From assembly GCA_016490735.1 (NCBI GenBank), contig JAEMWC010000116.1, positions 472,501 through 536,500 on the forward strand: a stretch of 64,000 nt of DNA, read 5' to 3'. The stretch comes from Pachyseris speciosa. Taxonomy: Eukaryota > Cnidaria > Anthozoa > Scleractinia > Pachyseridae. A program made the translations under genes and the position numbers. Numbering within the stretch: position 1 is the stretch's first letter; each line of letters begins with the position of its first letter. Below are positions 38,001 through 51,400 of this stretch, piece after piece. The notes beneath the pieces are model-generated. The model was not told the DNA's origin. It saw only the letters and a program-made list of their open reading frames with translations, and did no database searches.

Positions 38001-40248
38001 ATAGATGGGCGGTTTGTATGGCTGACTGGTTTCATCGCTGGAACGTCGACAAGTGACCGAGAAGTTGAACTTTTCTCGGAGTAAGCTTTATCAGGACGGT
38101 AAGAAACACGCACTGGGATCTTCTGACGACCAGCTCTACATCCTCGATATCGCAAAATGCCATTAGATTTAAATATATAAGCAGTTGATGGATTCAAAGC
38201 ACAGACAGAGCTACGACGAATACTGGTTAATGAGCAAAAACAAACGCTCTGCACGTGCGTTTTACATTTTGGTACATTTCACTGTCATCCTCTGCAAAAC
38301 AACAACGTGAAATGAGCAAGTTCTATGTTTTCTGGAGCAGGTAAGCCCATGACGGCAAATTTTCTTTCTTTTTCCTGACTTTGACGCCGTTTGCAGTGAT
38401 TTATAGCCCCTGGCGAAGTCACCAGCATTTTCCAAGTTAGACAAATTGGAATTATCGCGAAAGAATTACAAAAGCGAGAACTGCCAGAAGTTAGATAAGA
38501 TTTTAGTATCTATTATTTCAAAAGTTAATCGATACTCTTCACAGCTGTACATCCTTATTGTCCGATCCCGTTTCGTTTCAACTACGTCGATTTCGCTCTA
38601 AGTTTCGTTTCTCCGATGTAGTTTTTCTTCAGTTTTGTCTGTAATACGTTTCTTTTTCTCTTGAACTGAGGATACCAGATTTCGTTTAGGTTTCTTTCTC
38701 CTGGCCCGCCTCGATTAGCTTTCGCTACCTGCGGTGTCAGGTCTTTTTTTCAAGGTACTCTACTTAGGAAAATATAATAAAGTTGTCTTGTTTTGTCTTG
38801 TCTTGTCTTGTCTTGTAAAAAAAAAATGAAATGACGTTTTACTCGCTGTTGCCATCGTCGTTGCTTAAGCTCCCTAATGAGTCTCGAAAGAAAGCAAATG
38901 CAACTCTTCAACAACATCTTACAAATAAAATATACTGTACCTTGTGACAGAGTCATCAACTTCTATGAGAGGTTCATCTGGTGACACATCAAGCTGCAAC
39001 ATGAAAATAAGTCAAGGGTTAGAGAAAAAGCCACACCTAGCAACCTATAACGACACGACTGGGGATCAAAGTGGCTATGAGCTACTGGACTGGGGAAACA
39101 AATTGTAAACCACTCGCGGGTATATAGACATTTTTTATTTATTTTTGTAAGTAAACGTTACTGAAAGCTTCAAAAGAGAAGCGTGAAACTTGCGTTACAC
39201 TTTACGCATGATTAAGTCTTTGTACAAAACAAACCGTCCCTAGCTTTTGTATGACTATCTGTTCCATTTATCCTAGACAAAATTGGTAAAAGCAAGTTCC
39301 TCCTCTTCTATATAATTATCTTTTGTTAGTCTTCTGCAGTAGTATCTTGATGACATTTGATTTTTTCATGTGTCTGTTTCCATGATCGTAATTTGGTTGT
39401 ACATTATTTCAAGGTTGGAGCGTTGCCAAGCATTATCCACTGGTCAGCAAATATACAAAATTAATGTTTAACAGGAAGCAGTGAAGTGATGTCAGCCTCA
39501 CACCTGCAACTCGGAAATGGCATAGCTATTTTCCGAGTTAAAAATACAATAATTTTGTAACAGTACCTTTTCTAAACAGTTGTCAAAGAAAGCCAACAAG
39601 GAATCTTGGGATGTTACAAATGATCTCTGTTCAATAAACCTGCTAAACATCTGTAGAAAAACAAATTTTGAAAAATTTGTCTGTGTCCGTGTCTGTGTCG
39701 GTATTAAGCAGGCTAGTTTAGAGAAAATATACGACCTTTTTAGCTTTCGGGACAAAGAAAACTCTCCATATTAAGCGGGTGTGCATTCTACATGTAAGTG
39801 GGTATTCATATTAAGCGGGGGTCCATTCTAAGTGGGTATTCATATTAAGCGGGTGTCCATAGAGCGGGGTTCCACTGTAAGTGCTCATGCATTTTACAAA
39901 TCAATATGGCACCTTCTATAAGCCACAAAAAAAGATTCCTGCCCAACCTCATTCAACACCACATCTGTTTTTCTCAAACCAGCAAAAAAACAAAGCTGCA
40001 CGAACAATGTCAAATGAAAGCACATGCCATACAAATGCATGACCAGCCTACTAAACAATATTTATCTACCTGTGTCCTCGTTAAGTTCTGGAAAAACTTT
40101 GTTTGTGAGCTGGGACGACTCCTGAGAAATCCTAAACAACAGACAGAAAGTTAAGCTTATCAAGGTCCTAAATAATCATTGCTCTACAAAGTGATCAATG
40201 ATAATAATTTATAATAATAACTAATAAATACTACTACTACTACTACTA

Positions 40249-40315
<67 letters not shown>

Positions 40316-43096
40316 GTAAACTTACCTACAGCATAAAGCACAATTCTAAAGGTACATACCCTCAAGATCAAACAGTGATGTCAAATCACAGGTCTCCTCA
40401 GTTGGGGCAGACATAATTGGCTTTAGGTAATCCCTGCAGAAATAAATGGTTTTTAATATTTATTAATTTGTCTTTAGGCACTTTATTGGTTGATTTGTCT
40501 TTGGCAAATAAATAAATATAGGGCACGTCTTTCTGGGATATAATTATTCCAGACATTCCTACAAAAAATATTGTTTAATTGGGGCAAATTCTTTTTATTT
40601 GGCCATTTGGATATTTTTCCTTGCTAGGCAACAGATTCTGAGTATCCTTACTATTTCCCCACCCCCCCCCCCCCCCCGCCCCTCAAAAAAAAAAAAGAAG
40701 AAGAAGAAGAAGAAGGAGAAGAAGAAAGAGAGAAAGAGTAATCAAATGCAGAACAATGGGGCATGATGATACAATGTACTTCACAGGTGTTGTTGCATTC
40801 CAAACAATTATTGGCGCCATATTGGACTCCCGGCCATATAAATATTTAAGGAATTACGATACAGTACTACCACTATAATAGTGATTTCTTGAAAGAACAT
40901 GTAGAAAAAAGTGATATTTCTTTCACGTAAATGCTCAGGAAGAGCATTCAAGTTTGAGCAATTTTTTGCACAATATCAGAAGTTCAGAAGTTCAGTTTTG
41001 GTTCCAACACTGTACAAATTACAATATTACTGGCACATGTATGTGCAATGGGCGGACCAAAGAAATGTCATTTTAGTCAAAATAGGTTTGAAAATATTGA
41101 AAAACAGCAACAAACCATGATCACTTACTCGTAGCCTTTGAGGATTGTGGCCATGAATCGTAAGAAAGTATCCTGAATGGCTACCTCTATTTGAAGCTAA
41201 AGAGGAAGAAGCAACATGAAATTAAAGCAAAGGAAACTTTGAACGAGACTACAAGAACATGCACAAGTGAAAGAATTAACACAAATAGATTCGGAAAGAC
41301 CAACAACCAGCAAAATGTTGTATCACTTTGCTTGCATTAACTTGGATTTTCAAGTGTTTGGATGTATTCTTTGGTTTTCTTGTTTGCAATTCTTCCGAGA
41401 AATTTTAAGTCCTTTTTGTCTGAACTTGACCATGATATCACTAGCAAGACATTGAAAAGCTGTTTCTGAACAAAATGCCAGCAACAAGAACAAAAATAAG
41501 GGAATTGTTATTATGGCTGACCCTTTTCCTTGAGTGTGAATTGTCATAATCAAGCGGAGCCAGTTCAATTGCTGTTTCAGGGATGTCACCTCCAGAAGCT
41601 GAAATAGAATTACAAAAACATTTACCGGTAAAAGAAATGATGGTATAGAAATATCCTTTCAGACAATTGAAGAAAAGTAAAGAACACCACCCAAACAACA
41701 GGGGCAACCGAGAAGGAAATTTCAACAAATTCTTAAAATACCTAGATTTTATTATTACCATAACTTTTTTGTTTTCTTATGAAGTTTTTCAGTCTTCACA
41801 AAGGATATCTCAACAAGCACCAGTTTGATCTGCTAAGTTTTTTTTAGTGGAACACAAGTTGCACAATCTCATCTCTCACATTACCAAGCTGCTGTCTTAC
41901 TGAAGACCCAAATTGGCCTTACAGTATCTCATACTCCATTAAATGCCAGTTTTTCCTTTCCAAAAGCAAGAAGAATAGAATTTCCCATGCAATGAGACTT
42001 TTTGAGGTTATAATTGTATACGTACTTTTATTTGTTATTATTGTTTGGGTGAAGCTAATCAAATCAAATCAAAGTAGAACAATAGCTGGATTCTCCGGCT
42101 AATTTTTGCATGTTGCCGCCTACTCAAAAAAATTAGTGACAGCCCTCGATGATTCACACTCTCCAATGCATGTTTTGTATTCCCAAATGAAACTTGACTG
42201 CTCCTGAAACAAGGCTGTCATGTATTAATCAGCAATCAGCCATGTACGAAAACCAAAGGAATGTGAACAATATACACTGTACTCAGTTACATGTATAACA
42301 TCACAACTTTGTTGACCAATCAGATCAACGACCAGAGTATTTATACCATCTACTGACGTTACACAAATCACTTAACTCTGATGATGACTTCCACTCAGGT
42401 TGTTGAAATATCAGTCAATGTCATCACAAATAGACTCCTTCTCAGGACTACACTCACCAGGATTATCGTGCTTCACTTAGTTATGATAATTATGACTCCT
42501 GAGTTCAAATCATTTACAATTTCATTATACACCATACTGATGGATATTATTAAATATCAAAAAATTACTTAAAATGTAGCTGTCCTCACTTACTTTCTTT
42601 CTCCTTGTGGTATAACTGATACAGCTGGTAATAAAGCTCGCTCAGTTTTTCTTGCAAGACTTTTCCTGGTTTCTATAAAGAAAAAACATCAGTTCTGTTG
42701 GCAACTTTTATGGTTATAATTCCTATTTTCACACATTAAATTTTGTGCACATTAGCCGAAAAAAGTTATCAGCAAACTAAACAATAAGTAAAATTACCGG
42801 TAAGTAAGCAAAACAAGAAACCATACGATAAATTTATGGTATGAAGCTTCTTCATTTTGTTAAGAGATAAAGAAAATTATGTAAACAGATCAAAGTTATT
42901 AACACAGAAATTAATAAACAGCTCTAAAAAAATAAGGGCTTGCAGCTGAATTAACCAGCTCTCATGCCAGAATTGGACCATCATTGCAGAGACCATGGTT
43001 TCACCTCGTGAACAAGCCTGGGTATCCTTTTTTTCAGGACATCTATTCACGATTTATTGCTATATTCAACACAGTTGCAAGTCAGCTTAACTCTAG

Positions 43097-43129
<33 letters not shown>

Positions 43130-45328
43130 TTAATAATAATGATAATAATAATAATAATAATAATACCACTTTATAGGGGTGATTATGATCTTTCACCCAT
43201 TTTGAAATTATTGTTTGTTCTGCAGTTCTAACAAATTAAATATAAGTTTTATCAAACATACAGTGTTTCAGGCAAAGAAAATTATTACACATTTACTTCA
43301 ATGTTGAAACACGATAAGAAGACGAACGATTTCAAATAGCATCTGTGTAATAGAAAAGACATATATATTTTGACCTTAAGAAGATAATGCATTGAAAGAA
43401 GCAACAGTTATGGAGAAGAAAAGAAATTGAGAAAAAGAAACTGACCAAACTTTAATTACCTTTGGCAGTGTTTTCCAGCTGACTCCTTTGAACTCACTTT
43501 CCCTGTAGTTTGAAGTGGTATTAATAATCATTACTACAGAAGTGCCAGTTATTACTCACAGCTACAATGTAACTCTTTGCTTATGGTTCTTTATTATAAT
43601 TATATCTAACTTAGTACGCGCTCTGTGATTGGTCAATTTTGCGGGCCGTATTCTACAGTACGGCCCGCTTGACTTCAACAAGGTTTCTTTCCTGCGCGTC
43701 GGATTAACCTCAGAGATATAATAAATATCTTACTAACCTCGTTTTCTCGGTCCGTACTGTAAGTTACGGATCCTCGTTTTTTCCCATTAATTCATGGCCC
43801 ACGCGCTTCGCGCCTGGGCCATAAATCAACAGTAACTTACAGTACAGACCTCAGACTCCGTTAGTAAGAGGTATGTATGTGATGCAGTATTTATAACACA
43901 TACACTGTATTACTCACAGTGAAATTGTGTTTGTATCCAAATCCACACAAGTCACATCATCTGGAGGATCGTACTGATCAAAGTAGCGTGAATCAATTCC
44001 TGTAAAGCAGGAAAAAGGTGCCATGCTATAAAATAACTGAGTAGTATGTAGTATGTATACATGTTTAGCATATTAAGTTGATTTACAGTAAAGCTGACCC
44101 TAATTTTGGAACACATGGAGCACATTTTTCTCAAAATATGGGTTTGATACTGACCCCTACCCACAAAAACAGGACACCACTTGACTCCACGGTGGGTTGA
44201 TAACCAGCTATTTTCATTAAAGCTGTGGATATTTGCATCCTCAAGCTTAAAGCACCAAAAGACTGAAATGGAACAAATTTTTGGCAATCTTTCACCATTC
44301 AAGTCTAATTTTGCAGTTGTCAGCAACAGCATAGGAGGAAATGCCTTAAATATTTGCCTAGCATGTGGTTTTATATCTGCACAGTACTGAAGTCATGGCC
44401 AAGTTGCACAGGCTTCCTGGTAACATTAAAAATATTAGAGTAGCTGAAGGAGTGGACGATTGCCTCATCCAGAAAAACCAGGAATCAAACCTCATGTACA
44501 CCGTAGAATGTAGTTACCTAGGGCAAATTTCAATAATTACAGTACTCTGGGCATCACCATGTATATGCAAACATTACAATAAACCAGTCAGAAATACAAG
44601 TAAACTGAGAGTTTGGTTTTGCTTCTCATTGGATGAGAAAGTGGTATATGAGTATGAGTCACAGAGAGATATGAAACAAAACCAAAGTCCTGTAAATTGA
44701 AATTTCTTTCCACATTCAATTGAAAACCATTCTATTCAACATGACTGTAAAACCAATCAACTCACCAACAACGAAAGGACAAGGGGCATCAAGAACGTCA
44801 TTTAAACCCAAAGGACAAAGCGGCACATATGGACATTGCCAGCTGAATGGAAACAGCAGCTGAAAAAGAACAGCACCATATGTTAGCAAAAGTTTGAGCC
44901 TTTAGGAGCATTAGGCAAAATCAGCATATTCTACAATAAAGTTATAGCAGTGAGGGTATACTACATGTACATTGCACATCACAAAGAAATAAAAAATAAG
45001 TCAAGAACAAATAATAGAGCTACAAACAAAGTTACAAATATAGCTCACTGTTGTGATGGCTTCAGCGATGCTTGTCATCAGAGCAGGCCTTAAGGAGTGA
45101 ATCAGGACTTTGTGTTCAGTCAGAATGAGGTAAAACAGCAACATAGCATTATCAGGATGAAGGTAGCGAAGCATGGCTGTATATGATGCACCACTGAAAA
45201 AAGTTAACAAAACCAACATCAGGATGGATTATCATTAACCTTTGAGCCACATTCTGCATTTAGCTTTGCACCAATAATAATAATAATAATAATAATAATA
45301 ATTGTTATTATTATTATTATTATTATTA

Positions 45329-45405
<77 letters not shown>

Positions 45406-48400
45406 GAAGTCACGAGAATGTGGGGAATGAGGACAGAGACAGTACCAATTGTCATTGGTGTGCTGGGACTTATTGGAAAGGGAATGGGACCAGAATTTAG
45501 GAAAGATTCCTGGATCAATTAACATCAATGAGCTGCAAAAGATCACCCTCTTAGGAACAGTGCACATACTAAGAAGGTTTCTGTCCATTCAATGAACAAG
45601 TCCTCTGACTACTAGTACCTTAGGACCAAGGAATGGGCCTGGTTGTAAGAGAGTGACTAGGAAGAAATTTATAGCAGTGGACATTCATAATGATGATGAG
45701 GATGATGATGATGATGATGATGATGAGGATCAACTTGTTATTTTGTTAGTAACTGGTACAAGTACCTACAATGATCATCTGTAACAAGATCTTACTGAAG
45801 GTATTTAGCTGTAATGAGCATTACCCTTACCAAAATTGAAGTTTGAATTGTATACTTTTAGTATACAAAGAGTATACATTGTCTGTGTTACATAGCTCAT
45901 ATGTATATATTTTGTATACATCAAATATACATCAAGGGAAACTTCAGCTTTCTTGTCTGTAGTGATGTATACTTTTTGTATACATCATGGTTAAGGTGAG
46001 TTGCTTATGTATACATTGTGTATACATCAATGTTGAACTGTTTGATAAAAGACCAATGATGTATACTTATTATATAGTTTACATCATTGCTCAATCTGAA
46101 AAGAACAATTATCACCATCTTCTTCGCAGTATACTATATGTATACAAAAACAGAAAATGATTTGGACAAAAATGCAAGGATGTATATTAATTGAATATAC
46201 CACAAAAGTCAGCTGTATTTCTATGTAATTTTGATTGCATGGATACACATGCAGACAAAAAGCCGTAAAGATCAGCACGACAAATTGCAACTGACGTTGA
46301 TTTAGTATTTGCAGTTGGTTTGCTTTCTAGGAACAGCTATTAAACAAAATTAGAAATGCATTTGTAAAAGCACTACTAGATTACTGAGCAGATTGCATTT
46401 GATACATGCTGTACGTAATATAAAACAATTAATACCACTATAATGGAATAAACTGTTCAGTCTTATACTGATTGGGAAATATTCCCAAAAAGAAAGTATT
46501 TTCATTTCCACAGTTCATGTGAAAGCATCTTCCAACAATGCTCTCCAGTGGAACAGCAATTAAATCATTTTCTTTCCTAACTACTGGAAGAAAGTGAGGT
46601 ACAACTGCACCAGTGTAGGGTCATTGGCGATAACAATTTCCTTATTTGGCGAGTGGGGAAGGTTGTTTAGGAAATGAAAGATGTTGCGAGCGAGCTGGAA
46701 AAACGAGGACAGACTGGTGAAAGGGGGCCTCATGCAATTTCTGAATTTCTTCACAATGTTCTCATCCTTATCACTAATTAGGAAGATAATTATTTTGTAC
46801 ATGGTGTGTTTGCCTCTTTTGTGTGAGGTAAATTATGCTGATATTCTGACAACAAAGAGTTTCCAATGGTAAAAGCATGCACATCATTATGCCCTGTGTG
46901 TAAACAACTGCTGGAGAAGCATTTGACAGCTGAATTTAACCTCAAGTTTCTCTTCCAAAGTGGCAAATACTGAATGCTTGATTCACTGAGTCATAAAACG
47001 TTGACATCTTAGGGTGCCTTACGTGTTTGTTTCCCTTACAAGCAAGGTTGGTACAAATACAAATAAGCTTACTTAGGCAAGCCATTTGGTATACAAAAAA
47101 AGTAACTTAAATGCACTGTTTGAAACAAATTCCAAGTCACACAAGAATGTTGAGGGCAGTAGTTGAAAATACTTGAGCATTTATTTGCACTGTAACCTTT
47201 CTGTTTACCTCATGTACTGCAAAACACTCAGCTCACTGTTATGTTTGGAGCGCTAATTGAGAAAATAATTCATCCACCGCTTCCACTGGCAAACAAGAAA
47301 CTTACACAGTTTGTTAGCTGATCCTGTTGTAAAAGGTAACTCCTTGAAAAGTTCCTCTATACCCCGTTTTGTGAAGTGACAGAGCGAAGAAGAAACGTGC
47401 AAGTGAAGTGTTTTTGCTCATTTTCGGATTTGACTGTTGCAGTAGTGTTTTCTTTCACTTGGACCACTTTATGTTGATAAAACCACACAAAAAGGTTTCC
47501 TCTCGCCTCTGAGTACTTATAATGGTGGAAATAAGCCATCTATTTTTCAGGAAACCTCTTGTTTTCCCAATCGATCCATTGGAATTGAGTACTTCAGCCT
47601 CCATGTTGAATTTGAACAAGCTAGTTCCCAGGAAAGCCGTGAGGTCATTAACGCATGCGCAACTCGAATTGAACGTCACATCGCGTGTGTAAACTGTAAA
47701 CAATGGGATTTTAAGCATGGGTTTGAAGCTGGCTGCGTTACTCTGCTATAAAGTTCGATTCCCCTGTATGTGATAAAATTATCATACATACAGAAAGTAT
47801 ATATACATTCTGTATACTCCTTTGATTTTGAAATTTATTTGTGCTATATTTCGTAGTATATTTTTAGTATACTTGACTGGACATGCATGGTATACTAAAA
47901 GTATACTTTCAGCCGTCCCAAATTACTATTACAAAAAGTATACATCAAAGTATATCTTTGGTATACCCAATGTAGCATACTTTGTGTGCATAAAGCATAT
48001 ACAAAAAGTAAAGTCTATTTTGTTAAGGGTATGGCTAGCACTTACATGTATGGCTAGTACTTAACAACAGCTCTGACAAATTAAGCTAAATGAACACCAC
48101 TAATAGTGGGTACAGTTGTCTGTTTATAACCTCAATTTTCCCCTCTAAATGCCTGTGTTGTGGTAAGAATGATTTCCTTCTGGTGGCAGTACAGATTTTA
48201 TCCCAGCCTACAGTCGTTAGTTTTTTCTACATTGTAAAGCACACATCCAACACTTGATTGCATACTGGTTATTGAATTTCACTGTTAACAATAATAATTA
48301 TTGTTATGAAACTATGAAACCTATTTACAAAGGTACCTGACAGGTAGAGGAGTGTGGTAAGGCTGGCAGATTTCAAAAGGGTCATACATGTTTGTCTGTG

Positions 48401-51400
48401 GAAAGAAGACAGTGAAAATTTATTCAAAATTAATGCTAATTAAAAGTTATTTGTTGCAGTTGGCTATATAAACACATGTTTAAAACATTCACGCAGTTAA
48501 AATATACCTGCACAAGAATTCTTGGTCTTTGAGGTGATGGAAAAGGAACATCAAGCATCAAAATTGCTATATATCTACCAAGGTAAAAACAAAACAATAA
48601 TAACTATGGGTACACTGTAAATGTACGTTACCCAGCCACCTATAAATCATTAAATAAAATTAATTAATTTATATATAGGCTTCGCCATTTGGCCGTGTAA
48701 ATCTTACAGAGCGACAGCTCCAACAAAAGATCCCCGTTAATTTAACTACCGGTAATTAAAATTACAACAATATATAAACAAAGAGAATAAAGCTAATAAC
48801 AGCAAGTTGAAACAGCAAGCGATGGAATAGGCCGACAGGCATGGCACTTGACACATACAGATTTAAATGTTTGAGGCCGACCAATATCGAAATAGAGACT
48901 GGTCAAGTTCATGTAATAGGAATAAAGTTCCTTCTTGAATTGGCTAATGGGAATGCTACAGTCTCTTCTGAAAAGTGATGGTTTTGGATCTTGGAATATT
49001 CAAAATTAAGCCTTTTGACAGATCTGTGCGACACGTGGTTCTCATAGGAATATTTACAGAGATGTGTGGATTTCTTGCAATGGACTTGAAAAGATATACA
49101 AGGTCCAAGTATTCGTGCCAGTAACACAGGGGCACAAGTCCGAGTCTAAGTAGCCTAGTCTTATAGCTAATCTCTGCCCTGAAGGGTAGAGACAAAATTA
49201 ATTTGGTGGCACAGCGCTGTATTATTTCCAAGCTGTACAACAGAATAACTGTCTGGGGGCTCCAGACTTGAGAACAGTACACTACAGGACTTCGAACTAA
49301 GGCCGAGTAGAGACACCAACGAACCGATAGGCCTTGGATGTTGAAGGTGCTACGTCTTATGAAACTGAGCATTTTACTTGCCTTGGCAACATGCAATCAT
49401 GGATCGGGGGTGGGGTGGGGGGTAGACTGACTAAAAGGCTTCAACTGACTAACTGACTGACAGCTGACTGAAGGTCGCTACAGCTGCATATGGTTAAAAA
49501 CTGGATGTGTATAACTGAATGAACAGGATTTTCAGGCAATGACAACAGCTTTTCTCCAGACACCAAAAAATGTGGCATAATCAGGTTCAGTTTTTGAAAT
49601 CAGGTTTTGTATTAACAGAGAGGCTATGTGATGGGACATTTTAAAAACAACAGAACGATTAGTGAAGGAAAAATGTGATCATACTGAGCTACCTTTCAAT
49701 TGGAAGTGGTTGAGCTGAAACAGAAATGCGGTAAAGCTGCGATAGAAACTTCTTGAAAGCTTCAAAGAATGGCCAGTGAGATAACACACAGATGCATTTG
49801 TTTGTATGGGCAACCCTTCTTTCTTCTGTCCAAGTCTGAAAAGCAAGAATATTTTTTCAAAAAGGGCCTACATGTACCTTTGTTTCACTTGTTTCATAAT
49901 ATTCCACTTCACCAAATCAAGCTAGTTATTATGTGAACCTCTTGACATCTCAAGGGAAAACCTGTTTTCATTGGTTATTGTTGCCATTAAATAGAAACAT
50001 TCCTTGACTCACAGCTGTCATTAAGCTTTGGGAAAACATCTTCACTGAGAACATGTGACCTTTCATGTGAAAAGGGGGCTGAGGGATTTCATAGTGAACC
50101 TTGAAAATTATTTCACCATCATGGTGCATGAATTTAATATTTCACTCCGTGAATGTAAAATTTCACGGCATATTCTCTCCTCTACAAAACCTTTTCACTC
50201 TGTGTGTGAAATTCATTCACCGTGAAAAAAACTTCACGCCATGAACTTTAATGAAGTCACGTCGTGAACTATAAGCTTACTTTCTCACGCCATGAAATTG
50301 ATGATGCCAATACATCCAGATTAATTACAATGGGGATGGGGAAAGTCTTAAGAAAACTACCTGATTTGGAAAAGAACGATTAAAGGTTTTACCATTTTGT
50401 ACTTCAGAAACCGAATAATGCTATGCTATCATCTTCTCGTGTGTGAAATTTACTCTGCATAGGTACTCGATGAATGCAAAACAATTAAGCGAAGTGATAA
50501 ATGCCACCACACAAAACAGTTCATTGATGTTTTCATTAGAAAATTGACGTTAGAAAATCGATGGTTTAGTCGAAATGTTCAACGAAAAAACGTCCAAAGG
50601 TTCCCAGTGTGGATTCGCACGGTGGAATTTTGAATTGCCCCGACATTTGTAAATACTCACACTGCAGACGAAAATCCCCAGTCGCCCGACAAAAAGGAAA
50701 ACCTTGCAAAGAGTTTTAAAACGTTTACAGTGTTTGTATGTGCTGTGCACGCTGCAGTAGCATGCAAGGAAAACCGGAAACAGCCAAAAGATTTGTACAC
50801 GGCAGAATACACGGTAACAGTGTTCGTATGAGAACCGATATCACCTAAATACAGTAATTTTCGTAAAACATTATCTCATAAGATATTATGAATTGCATCC
50901 TTGGAGACCCAGGGGAAGAGAGTCGGGTTGGGATAAAGATTTAGGACGAGCGAAAGCGGACAGGAGAGCCCCTGGGAACATTTCTTAATCGGACTAGTTC
51001 CAGAAGCCATTGAAATACAGTTTCCTGACTGGGTGGAAATTTTCTGGCAAGGAATTTTTTTCTGCCCAATCGGCGATCAGCTTATAAATCGCACTCCTTT
51101 CGTGACTTCTCATACCAAGGGTCAAATGTCCAATCTGCTGTCAGCCATATTTTCGATTGCTGTATCTCCACTTTGAGGAAAGTTATGATGGAAACAGGGA
51201 CCCACAATACCCAGATATCGACAAATAACTAGAAAAATCAAGATGAAGACCGATCGCAGCTATCGTAAACTTCACGCAAAGAATTGTTGACAACTCGGCC
51301 ACAATTGTTGTTTGTTTGGTATGAGCTTTTGTTTTTCTCTGGTGTACTCACAAGCAGTGGGCCGCTCCTGAAACTTTTCGGGGCGATGGAATTTCTGTTG

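Noticed and set aside
45219..45588. ORFs encoding long poly-Asn and poly-Ile runs
   Set aside because: They are translations of the AAT/ATT microsatellite; flanking residues match no gene, and the true DENND4 exon is at 45049-45193.
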